From: Bacillota bacterium
GTDB lineage: Bacteria > Bacillota > Dethiobacteria > Dethiobacterales > Dethiobacteraceae
Length of the DNA: 8,228 nt
Reading direction: 5' to 3'
Assembly: GCA_018725345.1 (NCBI GenBank)
Contig: QLUI01000065.1
Coordinates: forward strand, 1-8,228
Part shown: in pieces, positions 1-5,497 of the stretch
Numbering within the stretch: position 1 is the first letter of the stretch
How the letters are laid out: each line of letters opens with the position of its first letter
Notes under the pieces: generated by a model
Seen by the model: the letters and a program-made list of their open reading frames with translations, nothing else
Database searches by the model: none
What the model was told of the DNA's origin: nothing
Translations under genes and position numbers: made by a program

Positions 1-41
1 GCAGTGCCACAATTTTTGCAGGCGCCGTTTTCCAGATTCAT
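1..41 (-). CDS. Possible 5' end of a zinc-ribbon-like gene (partial)
   Basis: An ATG at 41-39 opens a frame reading MNLENGACKNCGT and runs off the left edge of the window. The CKNC (CxxC) pair followed by G resembles the first half of a zinc ribbon. A well-formed promoter at 69-97 would start transcription about 20 bases before this ATG, which supports a gene start here. Against it, no good Shine-Dalgarno sequence sits at normal distance; an AGTAGG lies about 16 bases upstream. The same frame stays open back to a stop at 111-113 and reads protein-like (CYTERVGFVISE before the Met). This could therefore instead be the tail of a decayed gene. Function cannot be assigned from 13 residues. Confidence 0.35.
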   Translation of the reverse strand, partial: MNLENGACKNCGT

Positions 42-68
42 TTCGCTGATAACAAAACCTACTCTTTC

Positions 69-97
69 AGTATAGCACGAGTTCTCTGTGTCTACAA
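69..97 (-). promoter_or_regulatory. Sigma-A-type promoter reading left, downstream of the CBS gene
   Basis: On the minus strand, TTGTAG (97-92) is followed by exactly 17 bases and then TATACT (74-69). A TG two bases before the -10 gives an extended -10 (TGCTATACT). The expected start point is near position 62. It lies 76 bp or more past the CBS stop codon, so it should drive a new unit to the left of the window rather than any gene shown here. Confidence 0.55.
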
Positions 98-172
98 AAG
101 CGGGTAAAGGTCACAAAATGATTCTCCCCTTTCTGAGAGCTTGCCCAGCAAACTCGCAGATCTGCCAGGTCT

Positions 173-619
173 CTAGATCATTGCCTTAACCAAATCCTGC
201 CTGCTTATGATGCCTACCAGTTTGCCATCCTGTCCCACAACCGGTAAACGGTTAACCTGCCGCTCCACCATAATAGTGGCGATATCTTCCATGGACGCAT
301 TTTCTTTTACGGTATAGACTTTGCTAGTCATCACTTCCGCAACTTTGGTGGCCGTCATTTTTTTCAGATCATTAACTATACGCTGCGGGTTTTCTAAGTA
401 AATTACACCACCCAAAATTTCTAAGAAAGCAGGCATATGCACCTTTTTATCTCGATGAATCAGATCTCCTTCAGTAATCATGCCCACCACACGGTGTTCC
501 TCATCAACCACAGGCAACCCGCTGACTTTATGCTCCACCAGCAGACGGGCCACCTCAGTAACCGAAGCAGTCAAAGTCACAGTGACAACATCTCTAGTCA
601 TTACTTCTCTCGCCAACAT
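173..619 (-). CDS. Small protein with two CBS domains
   Basis: The 148-residue protein is essentially a tandem pair of CBS domains. The first spans about residues 1-58 (MLAREVMTRDVVTV, then SGLPVVDEEHRVVGMITEGD). The second spans about 88-148 (VAEVMTSKVYTV, then NRLPVVGQDGKLVGIISRQD). A linker of about 30 residues separates them. CBS pairs (Bateman modules) bind adenosyl ligands such as AMP, ATP or SAM and act as energy or redox switches. Stand-alone pairs of this size are common in Clostridia and their partners are usually unknown. No catalytic domain, signal peptide or membrane segment is present. The ATG at 619 is preceded by GAGAGGAG, which overlaps the end of nnr. The gap to nnr is only 17 bp, so the two are probably co-transcribed. 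The specific role is not known. Confidence 0.93.
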   Translation of the reverse strand: MLAREVMTRDVVTVTLTASVTEVARLLVEHKVSGLPVVDEEHRVVGMITEGDLIHRDKKVHMPAFLEILGGVIYLENPQRIVNDLKKMTATKVAEVMTSKVYTVKENASMEDIATIMVERQVNRLPVVGQDGKLVGIISRQDLVKAMI

Positions 620-636
620 TTTTACCTACTCCTCTC

Positions 637-2178
637 TCAATATGTATTTTTTGCTGTTTCCAAATATGCCTGGGAAATTTGCTCAATTACATCACTGGCT
701 AGTAAAGCCGACTGACCGGAGAAACGAACAGCCAAATCGCCGGCTAACCCATGCAAGTAAACGCCTAGACGGGCAGCGCCAACTGCATCTACACCCTGAG
801 CTATAAGAGCTGCCAGCAACCCCGTCAAAACATCGCCACATCCTGCCGTAGCCATTCCGCTGTTGCCGGTCACATTAAAGGACGTTTCCCCATCTGGGCT
901 ACAGATTAAACTATGGGCACCCTTCAACACTACAACGCTGCGGAAAATTTTAGCCATTTCCCGTACCGCACCCAACCTGTCAGCCTGAATCTCCGCGATA
1001 CCGCAGGAAAGCAATCTGGCGGCTTCACCGGGATGGGGCGTCAGTATCACCGGCGCCCTCCGGTCAGCCAAAAGCCCGGGATGAGCGGCTAGTAAATTTA
1101 GGGCATCGGCATCAAGCACCACAGGTAGAGGGAATTCTGAGAGGACACCTGAGAGAACCGGCAGAATCTCCTCATTTTGCGTCAAGCCGGGACCCACCGC
1201 CATTGCCTGACAAGAGGACCACTTCTCCCGCAAAATATCAAGTGCTTCTCTCTGAAGATAGCCTGAGCTGCTTTCAGGTAGCGGAATTGTAATAGCTTCT
1301 GTAACCTGCGCGGCGACAATGTGCTGCGCACTGCGCGGTGTAGCAGCAAGCAGTAGACCGCACCCGCCCCTTAGCGCTGCGCGAGCCGCCAGAGTCAGAG
1401 CGCCCGACATCCCCAAGGATCCGCCGACCAATAGCACTGTACCGAAAGTTCCTTTATGAGCGTCGGCTGGCCTGTGCGGTATAAAACTGCCGACTGTAGC
1501 CGCTGTAAGCAAAGTACAAGGCGAGCCGGTAAGCAGTGCCGGCGGAATGCCAATCTGCGCAACTTCCAGTCTGCCTGTAAAAGCTGCGCCGGGAAAGAGC
1601 AAAAGCCCTTGTTTGGGCAGCCCAAAAGTTATAGTCATATTAGCCTGTACAGCAATGTTGCGGATTTTCCCAGTGTCCGCGCAAACGCCGGAAGGAATAT
1701 CGACAGACAGTACCGGAGCCTTGCCGGCATTTATCAACGTTATTATCGCTGCATAAAACGAATCTACATCCCTGGTAATCCCGGTACCAAGCAAAGCATC
1801 CACTACCAGATCTGCCTGATGGAGGGCTGCTGCTAACGCTGCTAGCGCCCCTTCCTCCCGCAAGTTTCGGTGAAAAATCCCCAGTTTTTGCAAAATAGAA
1901 AGATTAACAAAAGCATCACCTTCATATTCATTCAACGAGGCGGTCGTCCAGACCGATACATTCTTTTCCTGAAAGAGATGGCGTGCCGCCACAAAACCAT
2001 CACCACCGTTATTACCGCGCCCGGCAACAATAACGATATTGGCGCCACTTTCAGTTTGGCGAATCACCTCCACCACGCGCAGACCCGCATTTTCCATAAG
2101 CACCACGCTTGGTATCCCATAGTCGCTAGTAGCCTGCAGATCAATTTCACGCATCTTAGCAGCCGTGACAACATCCAT
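637..2178 (-). CDS. nnr: Bifunctional NAD(P)HX epimerase / ADP- or ATP-dependent NAD(P)HX dehydratase
   Basis: The 513-residue protein matches the normal length of the bacterial YjeF_N-YjeF_C fusion. It repairs hydrated NADH and NADPH: the N-terminal domain epimerises R-NAD(P)HX and the C-terminal domain dehydrates the S form using a nucleotide. The N domain (about 1-215) shows MENAG (28-32), the nucleotide-binding GRGNNGGDG (53-61), DALLGTG (127-133) and DIPSG (160-164). The C domain (about 235-513) is ribokinase-like. It shows HKGTFG (241-246), GGSLGMSGA (252-260), DADALNLL (356-363), TPHPGE (380-385) and GNSGMATAGCGDVLTG (438-453), with the catalytic Asp in GCGD. The usual form of the last motif is GNPGMATGGSGD, so a few positions are substituted, but the core is intact. 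The ATG at 2178 is preceded by AGGGGTGA at a suitable distance. The gene follows ylbF by 58 bp and precedes the CBS gene by 17 bp. Confidence 0.97.
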   Translation of the reverse strand: MDVVTAAKMREIDLQATSDYGIPSVVLMENAGLRVVEVIRQTESGANIVIVAGRGNNGGDGFVAARHLFQEKNVSVWTTASLNEYEGDAFVNLSILQKLGIFHRNLREEGALAALAAALHQADLVVDALLGTGITRDVDSFYAAIITLINAGKAPVLSVDIPSGVCADTGKIRNIAVQANMTITFGLPKQGLLLFPGAAFTGRLEVAQIGIPPALLTGSPCTLLTAATVGSFIPHRPADAHKGTFGTVLLVGGSLGMSGALTLAARAALRGGCGLLLAATPRSAQHIVAAQVTEAITIPLPESSSGYLQREALDILREKWSSCQAMAVGPGLTQNEEILPVLSGVLSEFPLPVVLDADALNLLAAHPGLLADRRAPVILTPHPGEAARLLSCGIAEIQADRLGAVREMAKIFRSVVVLKGAHSLICSPDGETSFNVTGNSGMATAGCGDVLTGLLAALIAQGVDAVGAARLGVYLHGLAGDLAVRFSGQSALLASDVIEQISQAYLETAKNTY

Positions 2179-2236
2179 CCTATAATCACCCCTAGCTCAA
2201 AGAAAGGCTCCTACCCGTTTCTATCTCTGAGAAAAG

Positions 2237-2617
2237 CTAACCGCAAGCGCGTCCACAACCACCGCCGGCATGAATGTGGCCACGCCCCGTTTCCATCACT
2301 GTGATATCAGAAATAGTTTCGTTGACGGCAACAAGCAATTCATCTAAGTTATTCTTTGCTGCAAAATAGGCGTTGATTTCGGAATTAGCTAGCATTTGCC
2401 TCTGGTGTGTCGCCAATTCACCTATTTGTTCTTCCATAATATTATTCCCCTGCAGCTTGCTGTCACGTAAAGTCTGTTGCAGTTCGTTTGACTTTTTAAG
2501 CAAATTGTTTGCTTCTTCGCTTACATCCATCGCCTCTTTTACACGGACAAACTCTTTGTATTGTTCCGATGCCAAGATAGCCTTTGCCAAATCTTTTGCT
2601 AATAACAAAGGGTTCAT
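2237..2617 (-). CDS. ylbF: YlbF/YmcA-family protein with a Gly/Cys/His-rich C-terminal tail
   Basis: The 126-residue, mostly helical, charged protein belongs to the Com_YlbF family. In Bacillus subtilis, YlbF, YmcA and YaaT form a complex that carries [4Fe-4S] clusters. That complex affects RNase Y-dependent RNA processing, competence, sporulation and biofilm formation. Residues about 1-105 are the conserved helical body (MNPLLLAKDLAKAILASEQY at the start). The last part is distinct: HIHAGGGCGRACG gives two His and two Cys among glycines, which looks like a metal or Fe-S ligand tail. The ATG at 2617 has a clear AAAGGAG about 7 bases upstream. It lies downstream of iscU, separated by 188 bp that hold a repeat-like element, so it may be read from the isc promoter or from one inside that gap. 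Family assignment is firm; equivalence to Bacillus YlbF rather than YmcA is not settled. Confidence 0.88.
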   Translation of the reverse strand: MNPLLLAKDLAKAILASEQYKEFVRVKEAMDVSEEANNLLKKSNELQQTLRDSKLQGNNIMEEQIGELATHQRQMLANSEINAYFAAKNNLDELLVAVNETISDITVMETGRGHIHAGGGCGRACG

Positions 2618-2656
2618 ATTTTTCTCCTTTCACTCTTTCTCCTCACCAATGTGTAG

Positions 2657-2773
2657 ACTGCTTATAAACCACCATCTGCGTTGTTGTTGCTGCGATCCTC
2701 AATCCTACGCACATCCGTGTACGCCTACGTTTCGGTCCTCATCACGACTAGCATCTGACTATTTCTAAGCAGT
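2657..2773. repeat. 117-bp repeat-like element with imperfect terminal inverted repeats
   Basis: The ends are ACTGCTTATAAA (2657-2668) and TTTCTAAGCAGT (2762-2773), which are inverted copies matching at 11 of 12 positions. Inside lie three pairs of short direct repeats arranged symmetrically about the middle: CATCTG (2673-2678 and 2752-2757), CG(A/G)TCCTCA (2693-2701 and 2733-2741) and CCTACG (2704-2709 and 2724-2729). No reading frame of note and no clear target-site duplication are present. It fills most of the iscU-ylbF gap. From memory, similar sequence recurs in clostridial genomes, but I cannot confirm that here. It could be a MITE-like element or a structured RNA. Confidence 0.5.
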
Positions 2774-2805
2774 TAATAATCTTTACCGGCCTGAGCTATT
2801 ATCTT

Positions 2806-3183
2806 CTATTTTTCGTTTCGCTTGTTTTTCAAATCTTCAATAGCTTTATGCAGCGCATCTGCCGCCAAGTTCGAACAATGCATCTTATTTTCCGGCAGGC
2901 CGCCCAACTCTTCAGCCACCTTTTTATTAGTGATTTCTAGTGCTTCGTCGAGGTTTTTACCCTTGACCATCTCTGTTACCACACTGCTGGTAGCGATGGC
3001 TGCACCACAACCAAAGGTTCTGAATTTAACATCTTCAATTATATCTTGGTCGTTTACTTTAATATAGATGCGCATAATGTCCCCGCACTTCATATTCCCC
3101 ACTTCACCTACACCATCCGCATTTTCAATCTCTCCCACATTGCGCGGATTAGTGAAGTGTTCCATTACTTTCCCCGAATACAT
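2806..3183 (-). CDS. iscU: Iron-sulfur cluster assembly scaffold IscU/NifU-N type
   Basis: IscU-type scaffold on which [2Fe-2S] and [4Fe-4S] clusters are built from sulfur supplied by IscS. Starting at the ATG at 3183 the protein has 125 residues, the usual IscU length. It begins MYSGKVMEHFTNPRNVG, a close match to family N-termini. The cluster ligands are all present: Cys33 and Asp35 in MKCGD, Cys59 in FGCGAAIA, and Cys103 in MHCSNLAA. Of the family's LPPxK chaperone-recognition motif, the corresponding segment reads GLPENKMHC, so the double Pro is reduced to one. A GTG three codons upstream would give 128 residues, but it overlaps the Shine-Dalgarno sequence, so I prefer the ATG. It follows iscS by 12 bp and is surely in the same transcript. 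The C-terminus is a charged helix ending KNKRNEK. Confidence 0.95.
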   Translation of the reverse strand: MYSGKVMEHFTNPRNVGEIENADGVGEVGNMKCGDIMRIYIKVNDQDIIEDVKFRTFGCGAAIATSSVVTEMVKGKNLDEALEITNKKVAEELGGLPENKMHCSNLAADALHKAIEDLKNKRNEK

Positions 3184-3197
3184 CTTATCCACCCCCT
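3184..3197 (-). promoter_or_regulatory. Ribosome binding site that decides the iscU start
   Basis: On the minus strand, AGGGGG (3197-3192) overlaps the iscS stop codon. It lies 8 bases before the ATG at 3183. The alternative GTG at 3192 starts inside this sequence, which makes it an unlikely start. Confidence 0.7.
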
Positions 3198-4365
3198 ATT
3201 CCTTTTTGCTGCTTGCGTAGAAAGGAGACATGGAACGCAACCGCGCCACAATCTCCGGCATTACTTCCAACACGTAATCAATTTCTTCTTCAGTATTATC
3301 CGCACCAAGGGTCATGCGTAGCGATCCGTGAGCCAGTTGATGATCAAGACCCATGGCTAACAGCACATGAGACGGATCGAGCGAGCCTGATGTACAGGCG
3401 GAGCCACTGGAGGCAGCAATTCCTTTCAGGTCAAGACTGAGAATCATCGACTCCCCTTCCACATACTTGACAGAGACATTCACATTGCCTGGCAAACGTT
3501 GCTCCGGGTGACCATTTAACTTGGTATCTTCAATTTTCAGCAGGCCCTGAATCAGTTTATCACGCAGTGAACTTATTCTGGCTGCCCGTTTTTCCCTATC
3601 GGCAACGACCACTTCCACCGCCTTGCCCATTCCGATTATCCCCGGTACGTTTTCTGTACCCGGACGCATTTTCCGCTCCTGAGCACCGCCAAAATTAAAG
3701 ACGGCCAGCTTGGTACCCTTACGCACATACAAGATACCGGCTCCCTTAGGCCCGTAGAATTTATGGGCCGACAGTGACAGCAGGTCACAATATAGGTCGT
3801 TTACATTCAGGGGGAGCAAACCAATCGCCTGTACGGCGTCAGTATGAAAGATTATTCCTCGCTCACGAGCCAGTTTACCGATTTCAGCAATCGGCATCAC
3901 CGTTCCCACCTCGTTGTTAGCCATCATAATCGAAATGAGAATGGTTTTATCTGTAATGGCCGCTTCCACATCTTTGGCACTAACCATTCCATATTCATCC
4001 ACAGGCAGCAGTGTGAGCTCATAGCCTTCTTTTTGCAAAGCAAGACAAACATCAAGCACCGCATGATGTTCTACTGCGCTAGTAATCAAATGATTGCCTT
4101 TTTTTTGCAGCGCACGAGCTACGCCGCGGATGGCGATGTTATCAGATTCCGTGCCACCGGAAGTAAAGACAATTTCCCGCGGTTCGGCGCCAATCCCGGC
4201 CGCCACCTTCTCTCGTGCCACTTCCAGCGCTTTTTTTGTTTCACGACCAAAAGAATGAATACTTGACGGATTACCGTAAAATTCTGCGAAATAAGGAACC
4301 ATCGCATCCAGGACATCAGGATTAACCTGTGTGGTAGCTCCGTGGTCAAGATAGATTTTTTTCAT
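3196..4365 (-). CDS. iscS: Cysteine desulfurase IscS/NifS
   Basis: PLP-dependent enzyme that converts cysteine to alanine and loads the sulfur as a persulfide for Fe-S cluster and thio-cofactor synthesis. The 389-residue length is normal for the family. Visible landmarks are GGTESDN (70-76), the catalytic His of VEHH (about 100), NNEVGT (150-155) and D176/Q179 of TDAVQ, which contact PLP. The PLP lysine is K202 in SLSAHKFYGPKG, RPGTEN is at 235-240, and the sulfur-carrying C325 sits in SGSACTSGSLDPSHVL, the long flexible loop of group I enzymes. An oddity is HGATT (8-12) where most relatives have NAATT or HAATT. AGGAGG precedes the ATG and overlaps the iscR stop; the gap to iscR is 12 bp. It probably supplies sulfur to the adjacent IscU. 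Confidence 0.97.
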   Translation of the reverse strand: MKKIYLDHGATTQVNPDVLDAMVPYFAEFYGNPSSIHSFGRETKKALEVAREKVAAGIGAEPREIVFTSGGTESDNIAIRGVARALQKKGNHLITSAVEHHAVLDVCLALQKEGYELTLLPVDEYGMVSAKDVEAAITDKTILISIMMANNEVGTVMPIAEIGKLARERGIIFHTDAVQAIGLLPLNVNDLYCDLLSLSAHKFYGPKGAGILYVRKGTKLAVFNFGGAQERKMRPGTENVPGIIGMGKAVEVVVADREKRAARISSLRDKLIQGLLKIEDTKLNGHPEQRLPGNVNVSVKYVEGESMILSLDLKGIAASSGSACTSGSLDPSHVLLAMGLDHQLAHGSLRMTLGADNTEEEIDYVLEVMPEIVARLRSMSPFYASSKKE

Positions 4366-4377
4366 CTCGTCAGCCTC

Positions 4378-4800
4378 CTATGTAGAGTCGGCCGGCGTAT
4401 TTATCACATCGGCCAACGTAATCTCATCCAATACTTCCGACATCCTGTCCCGCAACCTCTCCCAGATGCCCCGGGTAAGACAGGCAGCAATTCTTCCGCA
4501 GACTTCACCATTGCCTTCACCCACACACTCGACAGGAGCAATGGGCCCTTCCAGCACACGCAGCACATCGCCCACCTTAATTTCTTCCGGCGGTCGGGCT
4601 AGAGCATAGCCTCCCTTAGCTCCTCGCACTGATGTAATCAACCCTGCTCGGCGCAGAGGCAGAAATATTTGTTCCAGAAATTGATAAGAAAGTCCCTCCC
4701 GCGCGGCAATTTCGCGCAGTGAAATCGGTCCGGCTCGGAATTCCAACGCCAGAATCGTCATAGCGCGAACACCATTTTCTCCTTTAGCAGTAACCTTCAT
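4378..4800 (-). CDS. iscR: Rrf2-family Fe-S cluster-sensing regulator, IscR-like
   Basis: The 140-residue Rrf2 protein has an N-terminal winged helix at about residues 1-80 (MKVTAKGENGVRAMTILALE; SLREIAAREGLSYQFLEQIF; SVRGAKGGYALARP). A C-terminal helix for dimerisation follows. Three cysteines (C92, C101, C107) lie in the region where E. coli IscR binds a [2Fe-2S] cluster through C92, C98 and C104. The first gap here is wider (C-X8-C-X5-C rather than C-X5-C-X5-C). CymR, the other common Firmicutes relative, lacks these cysteines, so IscR-like is the better call. It heads the isc cluster, has its own promoter, and a dyad lies between that promoter and its start, which fits autorepression. The ATG at 4800 has only a weak CAGGT ribosome site about 9 bases upstream. 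Confidence 0.93.
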   Translation of the reverse strand: MKVTAKGENGVRAMTILALEFRAGPISLREIAAREGLSYQFLEQIFLPLRRAGLITSVRGAKGGYALARPPEEIKVGDVLRVLEGPIAPVECVGEGNGEVCGRIAACLTRGIWERLRDRMSEVLDEITLADVINTPADST

Positions 4801-4820
4801 CTATGCTTACCTGCCAAATC

Positions 4821-4837
4821 CCGATAAAATTACTCGG
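4821..4837 (-). promoter_or_regulatory. Probable IscR/Rrf2 operator in the isc leader
   Basis: The 17-bp imperfect dyad reads CCGAGTAATTTTATCGG on the minus strand, with symmetric CCGA...TCGG ends and AA/TT near the centre (6 of 8 pairs match). It lies between the -10 element and the iscR start codon, an arrangement suited to blocking transcription. The half-site resembles Rrf2-type boxes of Firmicutes as I remember them. Binding by this IscR is inferred. Confidence 0.55.
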
Positions 4838-4846
4838 CTTTTCCTC

Positions 4847-4875
4847 AGCGTACCAGAACGTACCGCTATAGTCAA
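4847..4875 (-). promoter_or_regulatory. Promoter of the iscRSU operon
   Basis: On the minus strand, TTGACT (4875-4870) is separated by 17 bases from TACGCT (4852-4847). The -35 is near consensus and the -10 is poor. The spacer and -10 carry a direct repeat GGTACG-TTCT-GGTACG with a 10-bp period, a possible activator or repressor site. An AT-rich stretch lies upstream and could act as an UP element. Confidence 0.55.
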
Positions 4876-4895
4876 GAGAAAGTCCATTTATTTGC

Positions 4896-4907
4896 ATAAA
4901 TATTTAT
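4896..4907. other. AT-rich palindrome upstream of the isc promoter
   Basis: ATAAATATTTAT is a perfect 12-bp palindrome. With the preceding ATTTATTTGC it forms a longer AT-rich block 20-30 bp upstream of the -35. It may be an UP element or a regulator site; nothing more can be said. Confidence 0.35.
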
Positions 4908-4930
4908 CTTGGTTTTTCTTTTGGGTTAAG

Positions 4931-5022
4931 GCCCCACCTCTAAGCGAAGCGTAGGTGGGAATTTTTAATCAGGTGGAGTAGACTCTCCACCTGATTCCCC
5001 GATGTTTAAGCTTTGCTTAAAC
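4931..5022. repeat. Triple-hairpin intergenic element between acpS and iscR
   Basis: Three hairpins stand in a row. The first has CCCACCT (4933-4939) paired with AGGTGGG (4953-4959). The second is a perfect 12-bp stem with a 6-base loop (4967-4978 with 4985-4996, core CAGGTGGAG/CTCCACCTG). The third is GTTTAAGC (5004-5011) with GCTTAAAC (5015-5022) around TTT. The core CCACCT/AGGTGG appears four times in alternating orientation, so arms of hairpins one and two can also pair with each other. Read on the plus strand, hairpin one is followed by AATTTTT, like a terminator, yet no plus-strand gene precedes it. Read on the minus strand no T-run follows. It may be an interspersed repeat or a 3' processing/stability element for acpS mRNA. 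Together with the isc control region it accounts for nearly all of the 4801-5044 gap. Confidence 0.6.
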
Positions 5023-5044
5023 GAGTTCACTATTCTGTAAAACA

Positions 5045-5413
5045 TTATGTAGCTACAACCTGTGCCACGGCGTACTCCCGGCAGTGGCTCAGGGAAAGAA
5101 CAATTTCCTTAAGGCCTAGTTCCTCTGCTCTTTGAGCAGCCTTACCGTGCAAGGATACGACAGGCTCACCACTTGGCAAAGATAAAATTTCCACATCAGT
5201 CCAAGCGATTGAACCCTGTCCTACCCCCAGTGCTTTAAAGACTGCCTCTTTTCCGGCAAAGCGGACGGCCAAATGTTTTCCCGCATGAGAGCGAGCCGCC
5301 AATTGGCGGACTTCACGCTCAGTAAAGAGTCTTTTCAGAAAAAGCCGCGGCCGTTTGTGATAGGCCCGGCTCACTCTTTGTATTTCAATGATATCAACAC
5401 CACAACGCACCAA
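5045..5413 (-). CDS. acpS: Holo-[acyl-carrier-protein] synthase AcpS
   Basis: Transfers 4'-phosphopantetheine from CoA to the serine of apo-ACP, switching on fatty acid synthesis. The 122-residue length is typical for this trimeric enzyme. Family motifs are clear: GVDIIEIQRV (residues 5-14, D7 binding Mg), RFTEREVRQL-like KRLFTEREVRQL (28-38 region), RFAGKEAVFKALG (51-63, with the metal-binding Glu of GKE and the following Lys), and SLSHCREYAVA (107-117). The assumed start is TTG at 5413; GTG is the very next codon at 5410. Both lie within reach of the GGAGAGGGG ribosome site, so the start is uncertain by one residue. It follows the response regulator by 84 bp with its own ribosome site and is likely cotranscribed in part. 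No clear terminator with a T-run follows its stop. Confidence 0.96.
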   Translation of the reverse strand: MVRCGVDIIEIQRVSRAYHKRPRLFLKRLFTEREVRQLAARSHAGKHLAVRFAGKEAVFKALGVGQGSIAWTDVEILSLPSGEPVVSLHGKAAQRAEELGLKEIVLSLSHCREYAVAQVVAT

Positions 5414-5497
5414 GCAAACCCCTCTCCATCCATTCTTCCCTGAAAATCTCCACTTGAACCTCTCTCATAGATCCTCACCCTTAACCGCAAATTTATC

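Noticed and set aside
156..165. GCAGATCTGC perfect palindrome after the CBS gene
   Set aside because: Only 10 bp, with no T-run and no link to a promoter. It could be chance, so I did not list it as a terminator or operator.
480..806. Plus-strand open frames overlapping the CBS and nnr genes, and similar ones at 1456-1836, 1870-2304 and 3844-4266
   Set aside because: They lie antisense to well-supported genes, have no family resemblance and no ribosome sites, and have the low-complexity composition typical of antisense frames.
2724..2755. Hammerhead-ribozyme-like core (GTGATGAGGACCGAAAC on the minus strand)
   Set aside because: The GATGAG...CGAAAC look is suggestive, but the essential first C of CTGATGA is G, stem II would be two pairs with a one-base loop, and no matching cleavage-site helices are seen.
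4119..4349. Alternative minus-strand open frame within iscS
   Set aside because: It is out of frame with iscS, which is fully intact through this region with all motifs.
4933..4966. Intrinsic terminator on the plus strand (hairpin plus TTTTT)
   Set aside because: It has the form of a terminator, but no plus-strand gene exists upstream in the window, so I kept it as part of the hairpin element only.
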